A stretch of 64,000 nt of DNA from Sapria himalayana (GCA_029783825.1 JAREIK010002984.1:161022-225021); one strand, 5' to 3'; positions 26,389-40,223 are shown, numbered from the stretch's first letter. A program made the numbers and translations. The notes: generated by a model not told the origin, from the sequence alone.

Positions 26389-26784
26389 AAAGAAGCTAAC
26401 ACGACTGAAAAATAGGATATAGAGATAAGTAAAAAGGAAGGGGGGAATGGGGATGCAAATGATGGATGGAAGGAGGTAAAACACAAGCGGAAACATTCTA
26501 GAAAAACTAAAACCAGAATAGTTTTAAAAGAAAAACTTGAGGATTATAACTGGTCAAATGATGATCTTCTGGACTTTTCAGAAGATGAATCAATTATCTT
26601 CAGCTGTCCCTCAATAAATAAGGATGAAGAATCGCAAGAGGAGAATCTCAAAAAAGCTAAAGATGACTTATTAATATACAATGAAGATTGGGAAAAGCTT
26701 TCGAGAAATCAAGCTATGGAGGCCATTAAACGAATGGCTGTGGAACTAGTGAAACAAGTTAAATATAATGAGATAAGGCAATAA
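26389..26784 (+). pseudogene. C-terminal continuation of LINE ORF1 behind two TAG stops
   Basis: Same frame as ORF1, open from 26416 to TAA near 26782. It reads GWKEVKHKRKHSRKTKTR, then YNWSNDDLLDFSEDES, then helical Lys/Glu-rich sequence ending AVELVKQVKYNEIRQ. Composition and position fit a former ORF1 tail. The 100-bp gap to ORF2 contains no other frame. Confidence 0.6.
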
Positions 26785-26884
26785 ATTTTTAATACTCCTA
26801 AAACCCCAAGGAATATGAAGAAATATGCTAATATGGTCTATGATTCGAAGTGCACAACTAGAGCTCAAGCTAAACTAGGTTTTA

Positions 26885-29800
26885 ATGGATAGATGTCTAT
26901 ATTGGAATATTCGAGGGGTCGCTAATAACCCCATGCTAAACCGGTTAAAACAATTAATTAAAATATTTAAGATATCTTTAGTTGTTATTGCTGAACCAAT
27001 TGTACAGCACGATCAATTAACTAAATATAGTGAAACTTTAGGGTTTAAAAATGCATATGCCAATATAAATAGTAAACTCTGGATTATGTGGTATAATAAG
27101 CTGGAAATTGAAATATTAAAAGATACAGAACAAATAGTTCATTTTAAACTAAACAAGCAAACAGATCAAATAATTTCGGTAGTTTATGCTAAAAATGATA
27201 AAAAATTTAGGTTATCTTTATGGGAGGAGATGAAAGACATTTCAAAAAGAGGCTCCCCTTGGATTATAGGAGGAGATTTTAATATAGTTAGAAGTCCATG
27301 TGAGAAGAAAGGAAGAAAATCACCAGACACGATAGCTATGACTCAATTTAATGATACAATAGCTTCTACCAATTTAATGGATATAGATTCCATAGGTTCA
27401 AGATACACCTGGTGTAATAACTGGAGGTAGAGAGGAGCAATCTGGGCAAGGCTAGATAGGGTCATGTGTAATTCTAAATGGGTAACCTCCCAAGGAATTA
27501 CCAGGCTGAGACACTTAAACAAAACTTGTTCTGACCATAGCCCACTGCTAATTACAATACATAAGAGCCATATAGTCACACCTAATTTTAAATTCCAAAA
27601 CATGTGGGCTAAGCATGCAAGCTTTGAAGGACTTGTGAAAGAGTCCTGGCTTGAACCAGCTCTGGGAAAGCCAATGAAAGCCCTTGTGATCAAGCTTTTA
27701 AGATTAAAAAAAAGTTTAAAAATATGGAATAAAGAGGTCTTTGGTAATATTAATCAAGAAATTAAAAAAGCAGAGGAAAAAGTAGCTAAGTTGGAACAGG
27801 ATTTTGATAGCACAAATAATAAAAATACTAGGCAAGAACTAAGTAAAGCTAAAGGAGAGCTGAGATTGAAACTACACATGGAAGAAATTTATTGGAAACA
27901 ACGTTCAAAAATTAAATGGTTAAAAGACGGAGAAAGAAACACTAAATTCTTCCACAATATGTGTAAAATCAAAACTCAAAAAAACAAAATTAAAGGAATA
28001 AAAAATGAAGAGGGAATATGGGTGGAAGAAGAAAAACAAATAGGTACTCTCTTTGAAGAATTTTTTAAATAGAAATTATGCAGTCAGTCACAGCGTGTGG
28101 GGAACTCACTTATGATAGAGATCAGTTCAATCATCACGGAAAAACAAAATCAAATTATGGAAATGATTCCAGAAGAACTTGAGGTTAAAGAGGCGGTATT
28201 CAGTCTAGAAAAAGATAGTGCAGTAGGGCCAGATGGTTGGAATAACTTTTTCTTCCAATCAAACTGGCATATTGTTAAAAATGAGCTAGTCCCTGCAATT
28301 GCTAGTTTTTTTGTAGGGGAGGAAATACCGATATCTTGGGCAAAATCATATATAGTATTAATCCCTAAAAAAGAAATGCAACAAAAATGTGAGGATTTTA
28401 GACCTATAAGTCTATGTAATTCTATTTATAAGATATTAGCGAAGATTCTACAAAATAGATTAAGCTCCATAATACCTTCTATAATATCTCAGGAGCAAAC
28501 AGGGTTCGTTAAAAACAAGTTAATGATAGAAAATATTAGGTTGGCATCTGAGATGATGAAAGAGATAGCAAGTAAAACTAGAGGAGAGAATTTAGTGATA
28601 AAACTAGATTTATTAAAGCATTCGACAAGGTCGAATGGGATACTCTATGTTTTGCTATGAGAAAGTTTGGTTTTTCTGAATTAATCATAGATCTAATATA
28701 TAGATGTATCTCTAGTATATGGGTAAGAATAATTGTAAACGGGAAGATAGGTGAGGAATTTAAACCAAGCAAAAGTTTAAGGCAAGGAGATCCATTGTCT
28801 CCTCTCCTTTTTGATATATATCTAGAATTATTAATTCAAAATCTGAATAAAAGAATGTCAGAAGGTAAAATAATACCTTTCAGACAACTGAAAAATACAC
28901 CTAGAATATGATGCTTAGCTTATGCAGATGACCTTATAATATTCACGAATGCAAGTAAAAAATCAATAATGAACTTTATGGACCTCCTTCAAATTTTTGA
29001 AAATGAAACAGGCCATGTCATAAATAAGAATAAATGTCAGTTTATGGTATCTAAAAATACTAAAGTTAAAGTAGTAAACAAAATCAAGAGTATCACAGGT
29101 TTTTCAGAAAATAAAGGAGCCCTAATATACCTAGGATGCCCAATATATGAGGGAAGACTTAAAGAAAAATATCTAATTTTTCTTCAGGATAAACTGAGAA
29201 AGAAAATTGCAGGATGGAAAGAATAGCTGTTGGGTTTTGGGGGAAGAATTACGTTAATTTCTCACGTACTACAAAGTACACTGGTGCACATATTATCAGT
29301 TATACACCCTCCTAAGAATTTCACTAAAAACTAGAATCAGAAATGGCTAACTTTTTATGGGGTAAAAGAGATGGGAAAAACAAATTACACTAGAAAAACT
29401 GGGAAGACATTTGCTACCCTAAAGCAGAAGCAGGCTTTGGTATAATGAACTTATAGGACTTGGCCAAGGCCTGAGACTGCAAGGGCTGGTGGAGACTTAA
29501 AGAAAGTGATAATCTCTAGGCAAGATTCATACGTGCTAAATATTTAGATCATAAACATAGGAGCCCAAAGAAAGCTTCGAATAACTGGAAAGCAATGGAA
29601 AAACAAAAGGAGTTAGTAGACACGCACTCTATGCTAAAACAGAGAGGTTGGAAATGGACTCTAACCCCATAAGGAAATTTCACCTTAAAGTCAATAAAGG
29701 AATTGGTTAGAAAAAAAAAACCTGCCCAAATGATATTCAAATGGGTTTGGCAAGAGAATGTTCCTCTGAAAATGTGCTCTCTTACATGGAAGGTACTTGT

Positions 29801-30794
29801 AAATGCCTTACCGGTAGACACGAATGTACAAAGAAAAGGTATAAAATTCGCATCAAGATGTGAATGATGCTTTGAAGCTATAGAATCAATGGATCACTTA
29901 TTCTCTAATGGTATAATTGCAGTCGAAGTCTGGAAAGAGCTGGAAGAAGCAAACCAATTAAGTAAAAAAGAGGATGGACTAATAGACAAACTTAAGAAAT
30001 GGGGAAGTAAACCTACAAAAAATCCCACTAGAACTTGGCTCAATCAAAAACTACCACATGTAATAATCTGGTGCTTATGGAAAGCCAGAAATAAAAGTAG
30101 ATTTGAAAATATAAGGATGAATTCAACAGAAATAATAAAAGATATTAGAAAAGAAATAAGCAATATATCGATTATAAAACCTATTAGAATAGACAAAGAG
30201 AAGTTAGATAAGATGGATGAAAGGACATGGGACCTTACGTTTAAAATTAATAATCAATAATGGGCCAAAAGAATAAACTGGAATAGCCCCCCGGTAGGCA
30301 AGCTTTCTCTTAATACAGATAGTAGCTTCAATAGGGACACCAGAATTGTAGGAGGGGGAGGTGTAATAAGAGACTCGAAAGGGAGAGTAATGAAAGCCTT
30401 TACTCTTTCTAGCGTAGCCTCTTCAGCTCTTGAATCAGAAATAAAAGCCTTGAAAACTAGATTAGATATATGTAAAAAATTAGAATTTAAAAACATTCAA
30501 ATTCAGGTGGATTCGAAGTTACTAGTAGATACAGTCACCAATAGAAGAATTCTCTGGAGATATGAGGAGGATTTAGAAGAAATTATAAATCTTATTATTG
30601 AATTAAAAGCTTCATTAATACACATTTACAGGGAGGCAAACACACTAGTGGATAACCTAGCCAGAATAGGTTTGTCCAGAGGGGAAATAGAATATGATGA
30701 GAATTCCTTGCCTCTTAAATTAAAAGGAATAGCTCGACTAGACAAATTATCCTTCCCTTATGTAAGATTAAAAAAGATCAGCCTTAGTACATAG
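26885..30794 (+). pseudogene. LINE ORF2: endonuclease, reverse transcriptase, zinc-binding domain, RNase H
   Basis: Starts LYWNIRGV (APE-type endonuclease), with the catalytic Glu in IAEPIV, GGDFNIV, RYTWCNN, and SDHSPLLI near 27530. RT blocks follow: DGWNNFFF, FRPISLCNSIYKILAKIL, EQTGFVKNK, KLDL then KAFDKVEW, LRQGDPLSPLLF, YADD (28920-28931), and LGCPIYEGRLKEKY. A zinc-binding region (ENVPLKMCSLTWKVLVNALP) comes near 29757-29815. The C-terminal RNase H (about 30288-30740) has LNTDSS, ALESEIKAL, VDSKLLVD and NTLVDNLA, so all four acidic positions appear kept. Breaks: TAG 27428 and 28070, a 1-base frameshift near 28610, TGA 28909, TAG 29224, a second shift near 29330, several TAG/TGA, and TAA 30258. 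RNase H in ORF2 marks one plant L1 lineage. Confidence 0.92.
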
Positions 30795-31664
30795 GAAGCA
30801 ACTTAAAAATATTGGGAAAATGAATCTATAACTGGACAGCTGGCTCTGTAGGGGAATTTCTGTCTCTACAAAGCCTAGCCTTGCAAATAAGGGCAAGGTA
30901 AGTTTGAAATTTCTGCTTTCTTTTTTTTTTTTTTGGTTTTGCTGGTTTTTTATTTTGCAGGATAGTCCTTTAAGGGGCATCAATTTTCTGTTTCAAAAAT
31001 CAGACTGTAATTCATAAGAGTTTGTAATATGTATTGTCAAGTCATGTGTTATGGATCCTAATATATATAAAGTCATGTGTCCGGGAATAATGAGAGAGAG
31101 GAAGTCTGTTTTTTTCTGCAAGAAATGTGTTAAGTTTTAAATATAAAGAGAAAGGAGAGTTAAGTGTCAACGTTAGGTATTCAGGAAGGTTAAAGATGCT
31201 GATAGGATGATCTGAAAAAGCTTAGAAAAGGGAAGTTTAAAGCTTTACAAAAAGAGACAAAGGGCACGGACAAATGCGGAATTAAGTGCTGGAAAAAATA
31301 CTTCAGCATGGTGTAAAGGTAACAAGGAAAATAGGATATATCTTGCTATAATTTGCAGGTAAATGTGGCATATAAAGTGGATGGAGTGAGGAAACCAGCA
31401 AAGAGGAAAGATGATTCAACACTAGGAGTGCTAAGGATACTAAAGGGTGAAGCATCCTCGAGAAAGTTTAGCCCGTATAGAAGTTTTTTTTATATAATTT
31501 CTATAAAGACTAGTGGTTTCTTAATACTAGGAATATTTCTATTTTAACTAGTCTTTAGAAATGGGGCATGGCTGTAAGAGGGAAAATGATAGAAGTAGCT
31601 TGTAGAAATGGTATTCTTCCGCCAAAAGAGAGGGTTATAAATTAATAAACAAACTTAAAAAAAT

Positions 31665-33310
31665 GGACTAAAAGACAAATATAGATAGACATAGACATAT
31701 AAATAGATAAATGGACAAATATATAGATAGACAGATAGATAGATAGATAGATAGATATACAGTAAATAAATTGACAATATATATAGATATACAAATAGAT
31801 AGATAAACAGATAGGCAAATATATAGATAGAAAGATATAAAGATAGACAGATAGACAAATTGACAAAAAGATAGATAGAGACATAAAGATATAGATAGAT
31901 TGATAGAAAGACACTAAAATAGATTGAGAGATTGACAAATTGAAAGATAGATAGACATATAAACAGATAAAGAGATAGAAAGAAAGATAAATAGATAGGT
32001 AGAAATATATATAGATAGATAGTTAGTTAGACATATAGACTTATAAATAAATAGATAAATAGATATGTAGATAGGTAGACAGACTGAGAAAAAAATAGAT
32101 AGGCAGATATATAGATCAATAGACAGATAGATAGATAAATTATTAGGCAGAATGAAAGATAGACAAATAGAGAAATAGATAATAATATTGATAGGCATAT
32201 GGATAGATAAATAATTATACTTATAGTCATATAAATAGATAGGCATACAGATAGATTGATAGACAAATAGCTAGATAGATAGATAATAAGATTTGCAAGT
32301 AAATTAATAGAAAAAATAGATAGAAAAGTAGATAGAATGATAGAGAAATATGAATTAAACATTTTGACATATAGATAGATAGAAATATAGACATTTAGAC
32401 AAATAGACAAATAAACAGACTGATAGTTAGATAGACAGATTGACAGAATGAATGATTGATAGATTGAAAGATAGAGAACTTCATAGATAGATAGATAGAT
32501 AGATAAATAGGTAGATAGATTGATAGACACATAGATAGATAGATCATTAGATAGATACATTCATAGAGAAATACATAGATAGATAAATAGCTAGATAGAT
32601 AGATAGCTAGATAGAAAGATAAAAAGATAGAAAGATAGAAAGAAAGATAGATAGATTGATTGATTGATTGAGGGATTCATAGATAGATAGAAAAATAGAT
32701 AGATAGATAGCCAAATAGATAGAAAGACATATATATAGATAGATAGATATACATATACATAGATAGACAGATAGATAGATAGATACAAATATTGATAAAT
32801 AGACATAATGATAAAGAGACAAATAGAAATAAAAATAGATAGAAAATAGATCAAAAAAAGTTCAATAGATAATTGATTGATAGATAGATAAGATAAATAG
32901 ATATAGTGATAAACAAATAGACTAATAGATACTTAAACACAAAGACTAATAGAAAGATAGATATATAAATAGATAGCTAGATAAATAGATAGATTGATAG
33001 ACAAATAGGTAATTCGATAGATAGAAAGATAGATAGAAAAAAAGTTAGATTGATAGGTAAGTTGATTATATAGATAGATAGATAGATAGAATTATAGACA
33101 GATAGAAAGAAAAACAAATAGACAGATAGATGGATACACTGATAGAAAGATAGATAGATAGACAGATAGATAAATAGATAGATTGATAGATAATGAGATA
33201 GATTGTTAGATAATAAGATTGATAGATAGGAAATAAAAAGATAAATGATTTGATAGATAGATAAATATATAAATAGATAGATAGAAAGAATAACATAAAA
33301 ATAGAAAGAT

Positions 33311-33356
<46 letters not shown>

Positions 33357-36300
33357 ATAGAAACACCATAAGATAGATAGACAGAATGATAGAATGATAA
33401 ATAGATAAACATATAGTTTGATTGATAGAATGATAGATAGATAGATTGATAGATAGATATATAAACAGATATATAGATAGAATGATAGACAAATATATAA
33501 TTTATAGATATATACATATAGAGAGATACATAAATAATCAAATTTATAGATTGATAGATTTACAAATAGACAAATAGATAGATAGACAGATATAAAGATA
33601 TACATATAGACAGATTGATTTATAGAAAAATATACATATTGACATATAGACATATTGATAGATAGACAGATAGAACGATAAATTAAAAATAAACATATAG
33701 ATTGATTGATAGATAGATAGTCAGATAGATATTTAGATAGGTAGACAAATAGACAAGAGATAGATATACAGATAGATAGTCAAATAATCTAATAAAAAGA
33801 TAGACAGATAGACAAATATACAGATAGATAGTTAGTTAGATAAATAGATAGATATAAGATAGAATCAGAGATAGATAAAGAGATAAAAAGATAGAGAGAT
33901 AGACAGATATACAGATAGGCCGAGAGATAGATAGATAAATTTAAAAATTTACAGATAGATAATAGAAATATAAACAGAAAGATAAATAGATAGTTAGAAA
34001 AGTTAGATAGGTAGACAGATAAACAGATTGATAGAAAACTAGATAGAGAGATAGATAGATAAATAGATATACTGATAGACATATATAAAAATAAATAGAA
34101 AGTTAGATATTATAGATAGATAGATAGATATACATATAGATGGATTGACAGATAGATAGAAAGACAGATAGACTTATAGACATTAAAATAGAGATAGATA
34201 GACAGATCGATAGATAAATAGCTAGATAGATAGAAAGATAGAAAAATAGAAAAATACATAGTTAGACACAGAAAGATAGATAGATAGACAGATATATAGA
34301 TAAATAATTCGACATATAGATAAATAATTAGATATATAGATAGATAGACATATAAAATAATAGATTGATAGACATACAGACAGACAGATAGATAGAGGTA
34401 GATAGATAGATACAAAGATATATGATAGGTAAGTATATAAATTGATAGATATAATTATAGACAGAATGATCGATAACTTTATAAATAGATAGATTGATAG
34501 AAAGATATATAGATAGATTGATAGATTGATAGATAGGTAGACAAATATACAAATAGATTGATATACACATAGATACACATATAGATTGACAAATAGTCAG
34601 ATAGATTAGCAGATATAAAGATAGACAAATTGATTGATTGATAGATAGGCAGATAGATAGACAAATATAAAGTTAGAAAGATAGATTGATATAAACATAT
34701 AAAGATAGATAGAGAGGAAAATCGAATGATAGTTAAATTGATAGATAGATAGACTGATAGTTAGATTGATAGATTGTCAAATTGACAGATAGTCATATAG
34801 ATAGATTAGCAGATTGAAAGATAGAGATTTTTGAAAGATAGATAGATAGATAGATAGATAAATAGGTAGATAAACAGACCGACAGACAGATAGATTTATT
34901 GATAGATAGTGTGATAGATTGACAAATTAATAGATAGTTAGATAGATAGATATATATATATATATATATATATTGATTGATAGATATATTGATAAATAAA
35001 TACACAGATAAATAGATAGACATATTAGAAAAATAGATAGATAAACATAAAGATAGATAGATAGATAGATAGATAAAAAGATAGACATATAGTCATATCG
35101 ATATATAGACTGATAGATAGATAGACATATATATATATATACAAATAGACACATAATGATATATACAGATAGATAGATAATAGATAGATAGACAATAGAT
35201 AGATAGACTGATAGATAGATAGACAAATACACAAAAGACAAATAGACAGATTGTTAGATTAATAGATAAATAAATAGATAAATAGACAGAAAGACATATA
35301 GATAGATAGATTGATTAATAGATAGATATACAAATAAATATTGATATTATTTTAAAGATAGATAAATAGATATATATATATATATATACAGATAAAAAAA
35401 TAGTTATATAGACAGATAGACACAGACAGACAGCCAGATAGATAGATAAATAGGTATATAGATAAATAGGTTGACATGTAGACAAGTAGACAGGTAGACT
35501 TGTAGACAAATAGATACATAGATACATAGATCGATATATAGATAGACAGATAGTTAAATAGAAATATAGAATGATAGATAATAGATAGATACAGAAATAG
35601 ACCAACTGATACAAATACAGATAATTTATAGATATATATACATATAGAGAAATTTTTAGATAGATAATATATAGAATAATAGATAATTTATAGATATGTA
35701 TACATATAGAAAGATACATAAATAGACAAATAGATAAATTTATAGATTTATAGATTGATAGATAGATAAATAATTAGATCGATCGATAAAAAGATAGACA
35801 TATAGATAGATAGATATATAGAAATATAGATATATAGACATATAGACATATAGACATATAGACATATAGACATATAGACATATTGACAGATAGATAGATA
35901 GATATATAAACAAATAAACATATAGATTGATTGACAAATCGACATATTGATAGATAGACAAATATAAAGATACATAGATAGATGGATAGATAGATAGATA
36001 GATAGACATACATATAGAAAGATAGATATATAGAAAGACATATAGATAGATATATAGATATACAAATAGATAGATAAATAGCTATACAATTAGAAATATA
36101 GACAGATAGATAGATAGCAGATATACAGATAGATAGACAGATAGATATAAAGATTGATAGATTGATAGACATGTAGATAGGTAGACAAGTAGATAGATTG
36201 ATAAATAGAATGATGAATGATTGTCAGATAGAAAGATAGAAATAAATATATATAAATATATATAGATAGAAAGATAAATAATTAGATAATTATATATTTA

Positions 36301-38929
36301 GATAGTTAGATTGATTGATTAATAGATTGATAGATAGATAGAAAAATAGATAGAAAAATAAATAGACATATAGGCCAATAGACAAAGACACAATTAATAT
36401 AGATAGATAAATATACATATAGACAAATAGATAAATAGATAGATATATAGATAGACTGATAGATTAATAAACAAATAGGTTGTTAGATAGATAGACAAAT
36501 AGATAGATAGATAGACAGATAGACAGATAAACAAATAAACATATGAATAGATAAAAAAATAGACAGATAGTCAAATAGAAAATTAGACAGATAGATAGAT
36601 AAATAGATATATAGATATATAGATTGTCATATAGATATATAAACATATAGAGAGATAGACTGGTAGACAAATAGACTGATAGAAAGATAGTTATATATAA
36701 AGATAAACAAATAGATCGATAGACATATAGAGCGATAGAAAGATAGATAAATAGATAGACAGATAAATAGATAGACAGATACATAAATACATAGATATAT
36801 AATAAATAGAGAGATAGATAGATAGATACATTTATAGATAGACGGATAGGTAAGTAGATAAATAGAGAAATATATAGAGAGACAGATATATATATATATT
36901 TATTTATATATTTATATATTTATATATTTATATATTTATATATTTATATATTTATATATTTATATATTTATATATTTATATATTTATATATTTATATATT
37001 TATATATTTATATATTTATATATTTATATATTTATATATTTATATATTTATATATATACAAATAGATTGACAGACATACAGATAGATAAATAGATAGATA
37101 GACAGATTGAAATAGAATTAGATAAATAGTATGGTAGATAGAAAGAAACACAGATAGTCATATGATAGATAGGTTGATATAAATATAGATAGATAGACAG
37201 ATTGTAAGATTGATAGATTACCATATTGATAGATTGATAGATTGATAGATTGATAGATTGATAGATCGACAGATTGATAGATTGATAGAGAGATATATAG
37301 ATAGATTGATAAATGAACAAATATATAGATTGATAGATTAAAAGATATATAGATTGATAGAAAATGATATAAACAAAAAGATATATAGACAAATAGATAG
37401 ATAGTAGATAGTAGATAGATAGTAAGATAGATAGATAGATAGAAAGATAGACAGATAGATAAAAAGATATAAATATAGATAGAAAGATTGAAAGATAGAC
37501 ACGTAGACAGCTAGATAGTTAGAGAGATAGACAAATAAAGAGATAGATAGTTAGGTTGATTGGTTGACAAATATCAGATAGATAAATAGAGAGATATATA
37601 TTGATAGATATACAGATAGACAGAAATTTAGATAAACAAATAGATAGATAGACTGATAGATAGTCAAATAGACTAATAAAAAGATAGACAGATGGACAAA
37701 TATATAGATAGACAGATAGTTAGATAGACAGATAGATAGATAAAAGATAGAATCACAGATAGATAGATAGATAGATAGATAGATATATAGATAAAGAGAT
37801 AGAAAGATAGACAAATATTTAGATTGGCAGAGAGATAGATAGATAGATTCAAAAATTCACAGATAGATAATAGGCATATAGAAAGAAAGACAAATAGAAA
37901 GTTAGACAATTTAGATAGGTAGACAACTAGATAGAAAAATAAATAGTTAGATAGATAGATAAATAGATAGCCTGATAGATAGATATACAGATAGACATAT
38001 AGATAGCTAGACATATATACAAATAAATGGAAAAATAGATATTATATATAGATATATATACATATAGATAGATCGATAGATAGATATATAGAAAGACAGA
38101 TAGACAGATAGAAAGATAAACAAATAGATAGATACGTAGATATATACATAGAAAGATAGATAGAGAGATAGATATATAGATAGATAGATAATTAGATATA
38201 CAGATAGATAGATAAACATATAGAATAATAGATTGATAGACAGACAGATTGACAGACAGACAGACAGATAGATACAAAGATATATAAATAGGTAAGTAAA
38301 TAAATTTATAATTGATAGATAAAAATATAGAGCGAATCATCCATAACTTTATAAACAGATTGATATATATAAAGATATATAGATAGATAGATAGATAGCT
38401 ATATAGATAGATATGTTGACTGGTAGAAAAGTAGACTGGTAGACATGTAGAAAAATAGATACATAAATACATTGAATGATATATAGATAGATAGAAAAAC
38501 ATATAGATAGATAGATAGATAGGCACGTAGATAGCTATATAAATAGATAAATAGATATATAGAATGATATAATGATAGACAGATATAAAATATACATATA
38601 GACATATAGAGAGATTAATAGATCAATAGTTAGATATACTGACTGATAGTTAGATAGTTAGACATATAGAGAGATATAAAAATTGTCAGATAGTTTTATA
38701 GACATATAGAGAGGCAGACAAATTGATAAACAGTCATATAGATAGATAGATAGATACAAAGATAGACAAATAGATAGATAGATAGATTGATTGATTGATA
38801 AATAGGTAGACGAATATACAAACAGACAGATAGATAATTATATAGATAGATAGTTGGATAAATAGATAGATAGATAGAAGATACATTGATAAATATATAG
38901 ATAATTAGACAGATAGGGAAATAAATAAA
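31665..38929 (+). repeat. GATA/TAGA array, block 5
   Basis: About 7.3 kb in the same orientation, continuing block 4 on the far side of the LINE and ending at the CACTA terminus. It has (TA)n runs at about 33315-33354 and 34950-34972, and a near-perfect 10-bp repeat CATATAGACA at about 35828-35882. Segment 33.76-34.52 kb matches 37.69-38.37 kb in the same order (aaaatttacagatagataat / aaaattcacagatagataat; agttagatattatag / aaatagatattatat; ataactttataaa). Confidence 0.97.
36887..37058. repeat. Perfect 10-bp satellite (TATATATTTA)n
   Basis: About 16 near-identical units of TATATATTTA with no visible substitutions, flanked by heavily mutated GATA repeat. It contains no G or C. This is the youngest-looking repeat in the block. 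Confidence 0.95.
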
Positions 38930-39174
38930 CACTATAAAAAATTCTCAAATAGCAAGAGAAATTTCCCTAGCTTATTGGGCTTATCCCATCGCTAAAATAG
39001 ATTAACAATAGATTTACGATGCAAATTATCCCAAGCTAATGTGCGTTTCACAAAATTTTAGCAATAAAAAAAAATACCTAGCCAATTTTTGAACGACAGA
39101 AATTCCCAACTAATTATATTTATTTCCTTGCTAATTTTGATTATAATTAAGAGTAGTAATTAATATTTTTCGAA

Positions 39175-39236
<62 letters not shown>

Positions 39237-39300
39237 GCTAGCTAAATTAGCAAAGGAAAAATCCCTAGCTTTTTTCATTCCAAAACTATTTTAACAATTT
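38930..39300. mobile_element. CACTA transposon terminus and subterminal repeats
   Basis: Opens CACTATAAAAAATTCTCAAA then TAGCAAG directly after GATA repeat. Subterminal words follow (gaaatttccctagc, aaattatcccaagctaa, attcccaactaa, tttgctagctaaattagc, gaaaaatccctagc). It aligns block by block with 11498-11771. A (TA)n run at 39178-39232 lies where the 11-kb copy has gtacaacaa. The TnpA-like remnant at 39.43-39.70 kb on the minus strand fits the 3' end of a minus-strand element. Confidence 0.82.
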
Positions 39301-39429
39301 TATTTTTTTACAAAAGATTTTTGATTACATATAATTAACTTTTATTTTAAATTAAAAAAGAACATATTTATAAAGTTTTATTTATATTTAACAAAAAGTA
39401 AAATCAATTAATAAATTATTCTGATACAA

Positions 39430-39700
39430 TAGTTACATAGTTAAAATAAAAACATAACATAGGTATATAATCTTTTAAAACTAAATTATCATTCTCATCA
39501 TTAACTGGTGCATTTGTGCTATGCTCTCTTGTGCGGGTACTCTTTTGGAACTCGGTGTGCTATCTGTCATGTCAAGGCTGCTAGTTGTGACTTCATATTG
39601 TTCATCTACTATTGCATTGCATTCTTTACTTCTTTCATCTAATCATTCACTTCTTTCATTTCATACTTTTCTTCCTTCAAAATGTTATCTGAAGATCCAT
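39430..39700 (-). pseudogene. CACTA TnpA-like C-terminal remnant
   Basis: DNA homologous to 16130-16425 (gttacatagttaaaa, aaaacataacatagg, ttaaaactaaatta, attgcattgcatt, cattcacttctttcattt). On the minus strand that relative encodes the end of the TnpA-like coiled-coil protein. The + strand open frame at 39521-39877 is only its shadow. Frameshifts prevent a clean reading here. It lies about 500 bp inside the terminus at 38930. Confidence 0.6.
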
Positions 39701-40223
39701 AAAACTTCAACTGGCTTAGAAGCAGCTGTCATACATTTCTCAATGAGTTCCTATGATAAAATAGAAAATAAAAAATCTATGCTAGATATTAATAATTTAA
39801 ATATTATATTTTTGATTATGCACTTAACTTTCAATATTTATTGTAGTAGTCAAATAGTTATGGAACCACCAAAGTAGTTGCCACTTTCATAAAAACTATA
39901 TAGTTTTTACTCACATGATTCTACATAAAAAATCACTTTTCTTTGATACATATAAAAAAAAAACCCAATGAGCACAAGCTACAGTTTTCACACACTACAC
40001 CAAGGATGTATCAAATATTCACACGGCGCACGTTTTATACATCAAGCACACATGCAGGTTCACTACACCACACACACACAATGTGCACTTCCAGGTTCAC
40101 TGCACCATTGCTAAGCATCTACGGGACCATATCTCATGGCATCGCTGTCCGCTGAACCATGCACCCACTAACAGCATATGCTTGCAAAATAAATCAAACT
40201 TTGATAAGAACTTTTAAAAATAC
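39701..40223. other. No gene recognised
   Basis: AT-rich DNA. The open frame at 39943-40155 (His/Thr-rich, 70 codons) has no family resemblance I can see. Its 3' part, up to the kinase exon, may be intron sequence of that fragment read from the minus strand. Confidence 0.4.

Larger units (their letters stand above)
25410..31664 (+). mobile_element. Near-complete L1-type LINE with RNase H
   Basis: A 6.25-kb element inserted in GATA repeat. The 5' UTR is short (about 94 bp) and carries CATTTTCTAGAGAGAGAAAA twice (25421 and 25444). ORF1 starts at 25504 and ORF2 at 26885. A 3' UTR of about 870 bp follows the last stop (30792-30794). The element ends in AATAAACAAACTTAAAAAAA. Just before the tail, CTTC (31616-31619) can pair with GAGG (31630-31633) using one G-U wobble. 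A target duplication cannot be proven because the flanks are themselves repeats; only AGACAAA is shared nearby. Stops and a frameshift make this copy inactive by itself. Confidence 0.93.

Noticed and set aside
25504..30794. Variant genetic code with TAG read as glutamine
   Set aside because: TAG occurs at expected Trp positions as well as Gln, TGA also appears at Trp positions, and frameshifts accompany the stops. Decay of a silenced element explains this better.
25504..31664. LTR retrotransposon
   Set aside because: No long terminal repeats, no integrase or protease. The APE endonuclease and A-tail identify a LINE.
25381..31690. AGACAAA as target duplication of the LINE
   Set aside because: Only 7 bp, and it lies in GATA repeat where such words are frequent.
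5073..38929. CRISPR-like or other phage-defence repeat arrays
   Set aside because: The repeats are 4-16 bp microsatellite units without unique spacers, and the genome is a plant one.
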